Of a stretch of 64,000 nt of DNA, positions 41,001 through 49,711 are shown in pieces; the stretch's first letter is position 1, and each line of letters begins with the position of its first letter. A program made the position numbers and the translations under genes. The stretch covers positions 23,560,001 through 23,624,000 of the forward strand of contig OU612065.1 in assembly GCA_914767715.1 (NCBI GenBank). The letters run 5' to 3'. The stretch is from Membranipora membranacea. Taxonomy: Eukaryota; Bryozoa; Gymnolaemata; Cheilostomatida; Membraniporidae. A model generated the notes under the pieces. The model saw only the letters and a list, made by a program, of their open reading frames with translations, ran no database searches and was not told the origin of the DNA.

Positions 41001-44000
41001 ATAGAAACGCCTACAAAATTTAAATATATTAATATCAGATGCTTCCTTGTGTAGTCACATATGGAGTATTTATTAGATTAGCAGGGAAAAGAGACTTTCC
41101 CCAGAGTTATTGTGCTCATCTCAAGCAAACATAACATCGCTGCAATACCCTAGATGAGGAAATATTAGCAAAAGTTTAGTTAAGCTAAGGAATAACTGCT
41201 TGGTTGAGCTAGTTCGGGAGTGACTTAATATTAGCTAGCATCAATTTTTGCTAGCTAAGATGGGAGATTATAAAAAGTGAAGAGGGCGAGTGAATGTTAG
41301 TTATTTCAAGCCTGTGCAAAGATCCAAAAATAATTTACTCCTCTAGGGCACGTTGTTCAACTGAAAATGTTCAGGCCCCCCCCCAAGATTTTAGAGGTAC
41401 AGCTACTGCACTTGACTGAAAAAAGTTAAGACCAGCTGAAAGCACCTGTCATAATACAAGTAACATTGACAGCTTATTTTTTTGTAATCAATAACAATAT
41501 CTATCAAAATGAAGTCCCAATAGTCAGACATACAGAGGGAGCAAGCTCTGGATATGCTGGAAATATTGGAGAGAGATTAATGCCTCTTATATTACAGCAA
41601 AAGTTATTGACCTGAGCGCATCCATGTAAGATAGATTACCAGTTAATAGGCTATATCCCATATCAGACTCCTTTCAAATATTGATTATATGGAGAATATA
41701 AGAGTTAACAGTCACTCTAGGGTATTATAGACAAGAAAACCTAATACAACCAGAGTTGAAAGTCTTTCAAACAGTTCTGATATATATTGCTACTTCAGAG
41801 AAGGAAAATATTTGCATGAGGAAATATTCGCGATTTCACCCAGACTTGTAATAGCTAAATTTTAGGCCATATTTTTGTGCTTGCAATCATCAAGTCACTC
41901 CAAACTACCAAAGCCAAACTCTAGCCAAAAATTCGCTCATCTCATCTAGGGGTAGTTAATAAAACTTACACTCCAGGCAGTCGAGTTCCTGAGACGGCTC
42001 TGGGGCTTATATATACAATGTTAGGTAGTGACAGCGTGTATCTGGTGCCTGTGGTGTCAGATACGTAAAGGTGAGACGACTTTACAGCATGATTCACACA
42101 CACCATCACTCTGTCATTATCTGCATCGACTATAAAGTACTCCTGCATGAAGAGGAAAGGCAAAATTAGAAATATAATATATAATCCCGATCTGACAGTT
42201 TAAACACAATCTGCGTAACGGCATTGTTATCAACATAAGGAAGGGTGTCTACATGTTGAATGCATGGAACATGATTTTTGAGAAAATATGATAGATTGAA
42301 TTGAGAGATAGGATTTATTTCCCTAGCATTAAATTTGGTCCAATTATTCATGAGTCATGAGATATCATAATGTTTTATGTCTTCTTTTTGCACATTTATC
42401 ATCAATTTTAGAGTAATACAGACCATACATCCTGTTTACCCATCATCTATTCTAAACTAAAGATCAGTTTTAAGATAATTTGGCTGAATTATACCAGATT
42501 TGAGTGGTTTGCCAGAACAGGAAATTGAGCACTTTGGAAAGCTGATCCATTCCTTGAGACAAAAAGATCCTGTGCTCCACCTCCAAGAAGATTCTAAAAT
42601 CACAAACAAAAGATTGCCAGTCATTGCGATACAACTCAATCAATCAACACGATAACAACAAGCAGTTGATTCATGAAAACAGAATCAAAAAGCCTATTGC
42701 AACAACAGCACACACAATTTACATATATATATGGTTATAACATAGTAATCAAAATAAATATTATCGAGGGGTGGTAATAAAAATGATATCAACTTAAGTT
42801 GGCGAGATATAAGTGCAGATATTTCAGTGAGTATCATGTTGATAGATTATCATCCTCAAATTGTTACACTATCAGACAAGTTGCAAAACAACATACTTGA
42901 GTCTCAACAGTAAATGATGAGATAAATCCCTATAGTACAGTGTCAACAACTTCCAAGACGGGTCGTCTGTCCCAATCTAGACCAAGTTTGGTCCCTTTGC
43001 CTGCATTCTGAGTTGCTTCCGATCCATTGGTCACCTCAGTATGACAAGGGACAAGGGAGCAACTGGAATGCAGGCAATTGGACTAAACTTGATCTAGTCC
43101 CAATCTACCTTCCAAAAATTGCTCAATCATTTCTTATATGTCACCGCCACAGTGAATTTAACTTACCCTGGATTTAACAGCAAACAGGAAGGATCCTTTA
43201 AGTGTGAAGTCATTGACGCCACTGATCATGGTCCTCTGATGAAGTGCACCATCATATGTCAGCTCTACCACGTCAAAGTTATCAAATAGTGTACCGAAAA
43301 ATGTGGAGACACTCACAAATATTTGATTAGGCACCCAGCCCCTAAAATATAACAATGTGTACAGTGACTTATCCACTATATCTGTTTGGATCATTATTTA
43401 CATGTTAAAATAATTGAAATTCATCATGTTTTTATCTTCAAAAATTCAATTAAACTGGTATATAATGCTGACATTAATAGATTATCAAGCATATTTATAT
43501 ATTACTGTACTGGGTACAGGCTGTCGCTAATAAATTTACTCATTATCATATCCGCAAGGGTCCACAGTCAACTTCTATCGGAGAGAATAAGACTACATGA
43601 CAATAAATAGTAAATGTCAAACTTAATGTATGGTGATGCAGAGATTGAATTACTGCTGTGCAAACATAATATCAGATTGTAGTGAGCCTAGTGCTAAGTT
43701 ACTGGGAGTAAATTGAAAAAAAAAGTATTCTATCACTTAACAACCAATAAACTATGAAAAATGAAGAAAAAGTAAAATGTAGGAATAGGTGAGATCTGCT
43801 GGGTATCAAGAGAGAGATCATCAATAGCCCCATAGCCTAGTCTGAGCCCCCAAGACTCTTGCCCCCCTCCCCTGCAGACAGCCCTCGGTAAGGGAAGCCC
43901 CATAGCCCCAGCCCCATCAACTAAAAAATAAAAGCAAACTCACCATGCGTAATCTGTAACTCTAGACTTGACTAGGGACCAGCTGAGTCCAAAGTCGTCG

Positions 44001-45406
44001 GAGACATACAAGTTAGAAGTTGATCGGCTGCCAGTTGGAGTTCCAAGGCACAATATGATGGCATCATCGCTCTTGCTGAAGGTCAACTGGGATGCAGAGA
44101 AACCGACATGAACGGCAGTGAAGTTTACCAGATCGCGCGTAGAGATGATTATCTGATTTGTTGGATCCACAAAAATGTAGCTTGTCTGGACAAAAGAAAG
44201 TGAATCACGATTGTAATATACACACAGTTGATTGATATTTAGGAGTTATATTCAATCTAGGCCCTAACATGACAAAACTATCATATGATTGGAGAGTAAA
44301 GTTACACCACTTGCAGGTTTAATAAATACTAACAGAACGTCATCAGTGCTGATGTGGTTGACTGGTATCTCACTGACAAGGGATGCCACATGGCCTTATT
44401 CGTCCAGTATTTGAACTTGATCAGAATCTATGGGATCATTTTATTCTCACCATTGCACGATCGCTGGTTTGTGTACCTCCAGCGTGGTACAAGAAGCCAG
44501 GATTTGCTTGCAGTCTTGTGCCATTTGATAGCCTCACACTGAACGGATCTGGCCCCCCTTGCCTTCTTATATCACTGAAGTGGATGCCCCAGTCGTTAGA
44601 GACATATATATGCGCAGTTTGATTCCTTGAGGTGGCGCTTCGCGTCAGTACTACTAACTTTGACGTGGTGCCAGCCCAGCTTATGAAGGCATTTGTGTGA
44701 TTATCATTCAGTGAGTACTGAAAATACAAAGAGAATGTAACAATAGAGCAAGTTCGGTGATATATAGAGTTATTCATACAGATACTCAGCAGTCTCAACA
44801 TAGAAAACATATATTCATTGACACCAGAGAGCAATTTGCTAAATTTCACATTCTTACGGCTGCAAAAAGTGTCTTGCTCATTGGCCCTTTGACATAACAA
44901 TAGCACCAAGGTATGGCAGTGGTTTTACTCATTGGTGGCAGGTTGATCATTTAGAAAATCATATAGTTTTGTTCATGTTATGGTCTAAGGCATTGATTCA
45001 AAAAATAGTCGTTTTGTTGTGAATATCTGCACACAGATACAGCAGAGTAGTAATGTAATAGATAGACACTACTCATATTGCAAGCAACTGTCTTAAAAGT
45101 ATAGAAGGAAAAAACGTGTTGACTTGGGAGTCATTGAATCCATACCTGACTTTTGTATGGATGACCAGGGTGGTGGTGAACATCTCTTTTGTGTCTAGTG
45201 TGGTCTGAAACCAGTTCCTCCACACCCTCCTGTCCCTGGTGAAGTATTCCTCCAGCAGCAGTTCCCCACTCTTCTACCTCTGAAGGCAAGCTTACTTCCA
45301 ATACAGTATTTTTAGCATTATTGTCTTTTCTAGCAAATAATTGTCCATGGCACAACAGTAAGATGTTAGCAGCTGCAACAAGCAGTTGCCACCATTGCAG
45401 ATGCAT
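19218..45406 (-). CDS. sorl1: Sortilin-related receptor SORL1 (SorLA)
   Basis: SORL1 is a type I sorting receptor cycling between trans-Golgi, endosomes and the cell surface; in mammals it carries APP and lipoprotein-related cargo. Forty coding exons join in frame to 2,242 aa, close to the 2,214 aa of human SORL1. Order: signal peptide and propeptide (1-74), VPS10 propeller plus 10CC (about 75-750), YWTD propeller (about 752-1049), EGF-like (about 1050-1131), nine LDLa (about 1132-1527), six FN3 (about 1528-2154), TM (about 2168-2192) and a 50-residue tail ending [11 protein letters not shown]. Diagnostic matches to human SORL1 include [22 protein letters not shown] and the C-terminus. The start is the ATG at 45404-45406 with a hydrophobic leader. 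A furin-type RHKR (71-74) ends the propeptide. Exons are listed in the block entries. Confidence 0.97.
19847..19886. mobile_element. CATAGACT fold-back insertion against a splice donor
   Basis: The core at 19855-19878 begins CATAGACT and ends AGTCTATG, a 24-bp inverted repeat. It is flanked by ATACTAAC on both sides (19847-19854 and 19879-19886); the repeat extends to 9 bp if one core base is counted. On the minus strand the exon-proximal copy, GTTAGTAT, is the 5' splice site of SORL1 exon 39, so the intron now carries a second identical donor-like sequence 32 bp further in. Confidence 0.7.
22551..22622. repeat. AT-rich self-complementary repeat
   Basis: A run of TATA-type dinucleotides in a SORL1 intron, with a symmetrical TAGATATATATATCTA core. 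It is a microsatellite that could form a cruciform, with no coding content. Confidence 0.7.
24461..24700. repeat. Tetranucleotide microsatellite plus 56-bp hairpin
   Basis: A (CAGT)n tract runs into a (CGGT)n tract, then CAAT/GATT-type repeats. At 24596-24651 the arms TTGGCCGATTGGTC and GACCAATCGGCCAA form a long inverted repeat with one mismatch around AGATCGATCA. An 82-codon open frame across it (24447-24695), rich in Ser, Gln, Val and Arg, is a repeat artefact. It lies in the SORL1 intron between exons 31 and 32. Confidence 0.8.
27100..27290 (+). repeat. tRNA-derived SINE-like fragment
   Basis: In the SORL1 intron between LDLa exons, GTGGGTTCGAATCCTAC (about 27132-27148) has the form of a tRNA T-arm: a 5-bp stem with one G-T pair and a TTCGAAT loop containing a pol III B-box consensus. 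No complete tRNA cloverleaf is evident upstream, and the sequence continues for another 140 bp without features. A SINE head is the simplest reading. Similar but weaker B-box motifs occur near 52700 and 59315. Confidence 0.35.
28861..29066. mobile_element. MITE-like element with ~32-bp terminal inverted repeats
   Basis: The left end AAAGACTACGGAAGGACCAC and the right end GTGGTCCTTCCGAAGTCTTT are inverted copies with one mismatch. The similarity continues inward through AGCAATATATAG and CTATTTATTGCT. Total length is about 206 bp with no ORF. I could not identify a clear target duplication. It lies in the SORL1 intron between exons 23 and 24. Confidence 0.65.
31772..31893. mobile_element. TAGATC..TTCTA MITE-like element, copy A
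   Basis: The insert at 31781-31884 starts TAGATCAAGTATGAATCAAT and ends with the inverted form (AATTGGATCAAACTTGTTCTA region). Inner arms TTTGCCTACAT..GAGTTGCTCCC and GGGAACAACC..ATGCAGGCAAA also pair. Flanks are ATCAAAAGG and ATTAAAAGG (8 of 9). It is related to the elements at 35974 and 42978. It lies in a SORL1 intron. Confidence 0.6.
31902..35200 (-). other. sorl1: SORL1 YWTD propeller and EGF-like module
   Basis: Exons: 35071-35200, 34586-34715, 33922-34166, 33437-33555, 33009-33160, 32516-32632 (YWTD blades) and 31902-32148 (EGF-like). LDLR class B signatures are visible as [52 protein letters not shown] and [16 protein letters not shown]. The cysteine-rich EGF-like exon contains CSNICVPQG and CLCPEYSAP. 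This order (VPS10, then propeller and EGF) separates SorLA from sortilin and SorCS proteins, which lack the LDLR parts. Confidence 0.94.
32296..32320. repeat. (AT)n microsatellite
   Basis: A pure AT dinucleotide run in the SORL1 intron before exon 18. A longer AT run is present at about 60522-60554. Confidence 0.85.
35974..36096. mobile_element. TAGACC..GATCTA MITE-like element, copy B
   Basis: The left end TAGACCAAGTTTGATCCAGT pairs with the right end ACTGGATCAAATTTGATCTA; inner TTTGCCTGCAT pairs with ATGCTGGCAAA. About 123 bp, no ORF. Matching target repeats are not visible, suggesting an older or altered insertion. It shares both ends and the internal TTTGCCTGCAT with copies A and C. Confidence 0.6.
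37298..37360. mobile_element. TAACC..GGCTA fold-back insertion with 9-bp TSD
   Basis: The insert at 37307-37351 begins TAACCTTGTCATGCGACT and ends AGTAGCCGTGTGAGAAGGCTA, imperfect inverted arms. It is flanked by perfect GACACTACC repeats (37298-37306 and 37352-37360). Its end sequence, CTTGTCATGCG, matches the right arm of the larger element at 48500. It lies 17 bp from exon 9 of SORL1, on the intron side of its donor. Confidence 0.7.
38367..38470. repeat. Inverted repeat, MITE-like
   Basis: GTTTGGATAAATCCAAATGTG on the left is mirrored by CACATTTGGATTAATCCAAAC on the right, with GAGTTCCCTGTTCTC and GAGAACTCC inside also pairing in part. About 100 bp, in the large SORL1 intron between exons 8 and 9 (37467-39332). 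Confidence 0.6.
38596..38634. mobile_element. CATAGACA fold-back insertion with 8-bp direct repeats
   Basis: CATAGACA and TGTCTATG (38604-38626) surround a short A-rich loop. GATAAACC flanks both sides (38596-38603 and 38627-38634); the match extends to GGATAAACC if one core base is counted. Same end motif and layout as the insertion at 19855. Confidence 0.65.
42969..43105. mobile_element. TAGACC..GATCTA MITE-like element, copy C, with 9-bp TSD
   Basis: The insert at 42978-43096 (119 bp) starts TAGACCAAGTTTGGTCC and ends with the inverted GGACTAAACTTGATCTA. Inner arms TTTGCCTGCATTC and GAATGCAGGCAA pair. Perfect GTCCCAATC repeats flank it (42969-42977 and 43097-43105). It is the best-preserved of the three copies, all in SORL1 introns. 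Confidence 0.75.
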
Positions 45407-45905
45407 GGCTAGGTTCAGTTAGATTTCTTTAGCACTCCATTCAGCTTCTTCTTCAACTTTCAATTTTCACAGGAAGCTTTGGTAAGTGAGTATAGGTACC
45501 TCCCCTTCCTCACTAGAAGTAAACAAAGTTTGATCACTGATTAGTATTCCGCCTCATAAGCACACTTTTTCATTAATGATATTTGTCTCCTCAAATTTGC
45601 CACATATATCCATCACATAAAAATTAAGGTTATATTAGGCCCAACATTCATATCAAGCTTGTTGTAAAAGTAGTAAGAGGTGAGTCAAATACAAAACTAT
45701 TACATATTATCATATTTTTGTATTCTAACACACAGTCATGTTCTTGCTGATCATTTTCTGTCTAATGGTAAATCATTTACAATATTCGGTATTTCATATA
45801 AAGTTACGATATTTCAGGTATTTAATGAAACGCCCACATATAGTTTATTAAATACAAAACACTATATGGTAGTGTCATTAGTAACCTTGGATAATAAATG
45901 CCACC
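45407..45905. promoter_or_regulatory. Divergent promoter region, SORL1 / ZC2HC1
   Basis: Only 499 bp separate the SORL1 start codon (minus strand) from the ZC2HC1 start codon (plus strand), so both 5' UTRs and both core promoters must fit here unless upstream non-coding exons exist. No CpG island or clear TATA box stands out; the DNA is AT-rich. The ZC2HC1 ATG has a near-ideal context (GCCACCATGG). Confidence 0.6.
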
Positions 45906-48900
45906 ATGGCTGAGTATGAAGGTAAATAAAAATTAACTATAACTGTAATACATTCAGCTTTAATCCACCAATATTTCACCAATGATTATGAGTTGTATCA
46001 CAATTTTCAGGCTTTCAGCAACTACCAGTCTTAACTCAATTGATTCATGAGGTTCATCATCATCTCAATATTTTCCAAAGGGCACTGACTTTCTTTTCTT
46101 AACAGTTTTAACTGGTTTGATGTGAGAATACATTGCAAAGGAATTTTAGATTGATTCAAGTACTATGAAATCCCACCTAAGTCTTTCTTAAAACATTTCT
46201 ATCAGTCTCATTTGGACTGCACATAATCAAACAACCATTCTAAAAGAAGAATTCCAGTCCATGTATCAAATTATTGCTCAACATTTCACCAATGAACTAA
46301 ACCTTTAGTTCATTGATTTCACCTACACATATTTCATACCTAGCCAGCAGAGGGAGAACATTCTGTGATTGTTCTAACATCATACACATTATCTAGGGAT
46401 GACCAATCTTTGGATCTATCTATGTTCTTTAGGCCTGTAATTAAACTTATTGCTACTCGGCAAAACTTAAATTCAGGTAGACATTGTGTTGACTTAGCCT
46501 GGGCTGGCTGTCAGATCACTGTCAGACAGTCTGCCCAGGCTAGTGTTGACTCTCATTTGGTTGTTTTTGTAATTGAAATAAGGCAAAGAATGGCAATTAT
46601 TTAGGATAATATGAAGGCTGCGTTACAATGTTGTTGTACATATCTTTCAAAAACATGTGTGACAACATTTCACCATATTAATTTTGTAGTGTTCAGCAGT
46701 GAGTCTATTGACCAGACTCTCACCCCGTGCAATCACTGCGGAAGGACTTTTATGCCAGAAACATTGGTGAGTAGTCTTGTTAAGGAACCAGTTTATTTCT
46801 ATGAAAGAGAAGATCATGATATTATTGTGCAGTCCTCTTGATTTTTGTCGTTTCAAATGATGCGCAAGAGGACAGTCCTCTTGCGCATCATTTGAAACGA
46901 CAAAAATCAAAAGTCAGTTACAATAACGACCGCGACCCATCTTTTTCAAACTGTAGGCCTATGATGGTGAAACTTGCGCCTGGTTAAAATTTTACTCTGA
47001 AAAATGCCATCCTTCCATGCACCATATCACATCGCTCTTGTATATATATATATTATTCTCTACTTCAGGTGAAACACTCTCGGATATGTGCAAAGACATC
47101 AAATAAAACACGAAAAGTTTTTCAGTCAGGAAACCAGAGAGCTCAAGGCTCCGATGTTCCTATCACCAGTGTTCTTAAGTCAGGTGCACCTCCTCCAAAA
47201 CCAAAGGTAATGATAAGTAGATCTATATCAGTTCTCAGTTCAACTTCTGATATAACTTGGTATAGATACAACCTATGAGTGCACATCAGTCTCTAGAATT
47301 GTTTTGGCTATATGGCCATTGAAGAAAGATGAGCAGCGTGTTTCAATAGGATTTATTTGCATACCTATGACGTACAACTTAAATCTATAACAATACTTCA
47401 CTTACTAATATTCTTAATCTTAATAGGGAAATGCATCAAAGAAGAGCAACTGGCGACAGCAACATGAGGAGTTTATCACTGGTCTAAAGGCAGCGCGAGG
47501 TGTGAGTGACGCACTCGCTTCGGGAAAACCCCTTCCCCCGGCGCCGCCTCCTGCGACAAATCCCGATTATGTATCGTGTCCCTCCTGTGAACGCAGGTAT
47601 GTTCCACTGATCAAAAAAGTATTAAATAATTCGTAGTAGTACATTCTTATCACACTAAACTTCTGGAAATTAGAGTGTTCTGACTTTGCTGCTCGTATAT
47701 ATCGTTTTGATTTCTCATAGAACTATTACAAATATAATAATACATTTATCGTCAGCAACAATTTATCATTTCTAATGTTTTTCATAACATTGCTTAACTT
47801 TGGTTTTTCACATGTCCATTTATTCATTAATTGGTTGTAATCTGTTTCCAAGTGATCAGGCATCGGAATACTATATGGATTTGCTAATCCTATCCTTCAT
47901 GGTAAGAATCCATAGTTTGTGGTCTCTAACAATAAGGTGTCAATGTGACATATTGTTCTCTGGATATTTACAGATTTAACCCAGGGGCTGCTGAACGACA
48001 CATTCCATTTTGCAAAGAGAAAAATAAAAGAATCCCGGACAAAAAAACTATAGATCCAACTGCTATAAGGCGAATGCAGGCCAGAGTCAATGTGAGTCAT
48101 TAGAATACCATGAAAGTATCTTAGAAATACCAGAATTCCTTCAGCTGAATATTGGTAAAATTAATTTGTAGAGATTAATTTTTGGTGTCAAAGTTGTTTT
48201 TCAGCAAAAGGCCAGCCAAAAACAATACAGTTGCTGCATCTTGGGCCCACTCCCATTTGTTGGATGGTGTTATGTAGAAGGTACCAAGCATCTTTATATA
48301 TTATGTCACATAACTGAAGGGAGTTTATAACGAGTATTTTTTGTCAAACACTACTTAGTAAGCTGTCTATGGAAACGTTTAATATGAACTTAATCTATTT
48401 CAGTATAAAACAGCTAAGCCAAGAATCAAGGGGCGTGAAGATACAATGTATAACCCAAATCAATATCAATCTAACTCAGGTTTGTAACCAGTACATTTAT
48501 AGCCTTGTCACACGGCTATTTTTTTAGTTTTGGGGAGTAGCCTTGTATTTTTTTCGACATCATATGAAAAGTTGTCTTCTACCCCCAAAACAAAAAGTAA
48601 CCGCATGACAAGGCTAGTGAATTTAAGATATATTATGGCATTCCTTCTGAATGCTGAATGTCTGACTCACCATACCATTGATGACATACCTTTGATATGC
48701 CGCTGACTAGCACATTGCACACATAAAAGGTTGTGAATTGCTATATTTGCGTTCTTGGTGTCATATTTGAGTTGTCTTATTATAAGAGATCCTATTACCA
48801 AGCATTTTCAAAGTAACAATCACATTGCGTACAAAAAATAATGGATTCACACTTCTGCCTCTGTATTGCCAATGATTTATACAATTCCAGGAAGAGGTGG

Positions 48901-49711
48901 TAGCGGTAGCGGAGGTGGAGGGGGATTAGAAGCTAATGGTTACAGTGCACCAATGAGAACTGGGAAGACCGAGAGAAACTACAATGACGGATTGAAAATG
49001 AGATCAGGATCACTGGATAGGAGGAAAAATTCTGGTTCTGGTGATTCTCGCAAGCCAGCTCTCACCAATAGAGTCAATAGCCATGAGGCCCTATCACGTC
49101 TCAATGGCAGCGGCAGCGAGTGAGTACAATTTTCGGCAGATAGGAGTAGGACACCCCCCTCCCCTAGCCTTGTAACAAGGTCATGTAACAAGGCTACCCT
49201 CCCCCTTATTTGTACTACTTATCATACCTTTACATACCATGTAATGACATCACGGAACACCTAGGATAAAGAGGGGAGTGAAATTGCAGGTTTACCATTC
49301 AAATGTACAACCGATTATTTGTTAAGATTTATTTGATCTAGTATATATTTTTAAATATCAGGTAATTATTGTGTTGAAGAAAACATGCGTGTAGGAATTT
49401 TGAAACTAAAACCTTGCTTCTCTCATTGTAGAAATGGCTATGACGGTTATTATTCCCCCTCCCCACCCGGACGCCCTCCATCAGGTTCATATCAGCATAG
49501 AACAAGAGACGGCTCGGGTCACTCCGGCCGAGGCCGTGAATCCGGGAGAAGCAACTCCTCAGGTGATAAGAAGACACAGGCTATTAGACACACAAACGGA
49601 CAGACCAGACAATCTAGTGCATCCAAATTTTGCCATGACTGCGGTAATAAGTACTGTCGCATGGATGCTAAATTTTGTTGTGAATGTGGACTTGAGAGAC
49701 TTTATGTATAG
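45906..49711 (+). CDS. zc2hc1a: ZC2HC1 family zinc-finger protein
   Basis: Eight exons, 367 aa: 45906-45921, 46690-46766, 47069-47206, 47427-47596, 47974-48091, 48404-48479, 48891-49119, 49432-49711. Two C2HC zinc knuckles have identical spacing: C19-C22-H34-C38 (CNHCGRTF) and C128-C131-H143-C147 (CPSCERRFNPGAAERHIPFC). Between them NWRQQHEEFITGLKAARGV matches human ZC2HC1A. The C-terminal CHDCGNKY..KFCCECGLERL (342-362) is the four-cysteine end seen in human ZC2HC1A. A Gly/Ser/Arg-rich linker separates them. Cellular function in the family is poorly known. ZC2HC1A versus a paralogue is not settled here. Human ZC2HC1A is about 325 aa; the extra length is in the linker. Confidence 0.93.
46486..46551. 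mobile_element. TAGCC..GGCTA fold-back insertion with perfect 9-bp TSD
   Basis: The insert at 46495-46542 begins TAGCCTGGGC and ends GCCCAGGCTA, with a second pairing inside (GACTGTC- and GACAGTC-type arms). GTGTTGACT flanks it exactly on both sides (46486-46494 and 46543-46551). It lies in the first intron of ZC2HC1. Confidence 0.75.
46838..46910. repeat. Perfect 73-bp palindrome
   Basis: Two perfect 36-bp inverted arms (46838-46873 and 46875-46910) are separated by one base. The left arm starts TTGATTTTTGTCGTTTC and ends GCGCAAGAGGAC. There is no mismatch. It is 71 bp downstream of ZC2HC1 exon 2. No flanking direct repeat is evident, although AGTCCTCTTG occurs both just before the left arm and at the centre. 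Confidence 0.9.
48491..48625. mobile_element. TAGCC..GGCTA MITE-like element, 117 bp
   Basis: The insert at 48500-48616 starts TAGCCTTGTCACACGGCTA and ends with the inverted ACCGCATGACAAGGCTA; AGTTTTGGGGAGTA pairs with TACCCCCAAAACA. Flanks GTACATTTA and GTGAATTTA match at 7 of 9. An internal GTAGCCTTGTA suggests a nested or partly duplicated end. It lies in a ZC2HC1 intron and looks like the longer relative of the short TAGCC hairpins. Confidence 0.65.
49157..49204. mobile_element. Small TAGCC..GGCTA hairpin with CCCTCCCC flanks
   Basis: The core at 49165-49196 begins TAGCCTTGT and ends ACAAGGCTA. CCCTCCCC immediately flanks both sides (49157-49164 and 49197-49204), but this lies in a C-rich tract, so the direct repeat is weak evidence on its own. 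It is in the last ZC2HC1 intron. Confidence 0.5.

Larger units (their letters stand above)
35532..45406 (-). other. sorl1: SORL1 signal, propeptide and VPS10 domain
   Basis: Exons: 45146-45406 (leader and propeptide), 44451-44717, 43944-44185, 43167-43341, 42495-42593, 41970-42142, 40797-41010, 39333-39521, 37378-37466, 36679-36860, 36234-36426, 35532-35701. The ten-bladed VPS10 propeller shows repeated Asp-box-like blades: [44 protein letters not shown] and [18 protein letters not shown]-type segments read [20 protein letters not shown], as in human SorLA. The 10CC module follows, with spaced cysteines ([40 protein letters not shown]). In known SorLA the propeller binds peptide cargo. Confidence 0.95.

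Noticed and set aside
43827-43910. Insert between two AGCCCCATAGCC repeats
   Set aside because: The flanking repeats are C-rich and the insert has no inverted ends, so a target duplication cannot be claimed.
46019-46070. Possible alternative second exon of ZC2HC1 (GFQQLPVLTQLIHE)
   Set aside because: The acceptor is good but the donor (GTTCAT) is poor, and joining it breaks the phase to the zinc-knuckle exon; skipping it gives a clean frame.
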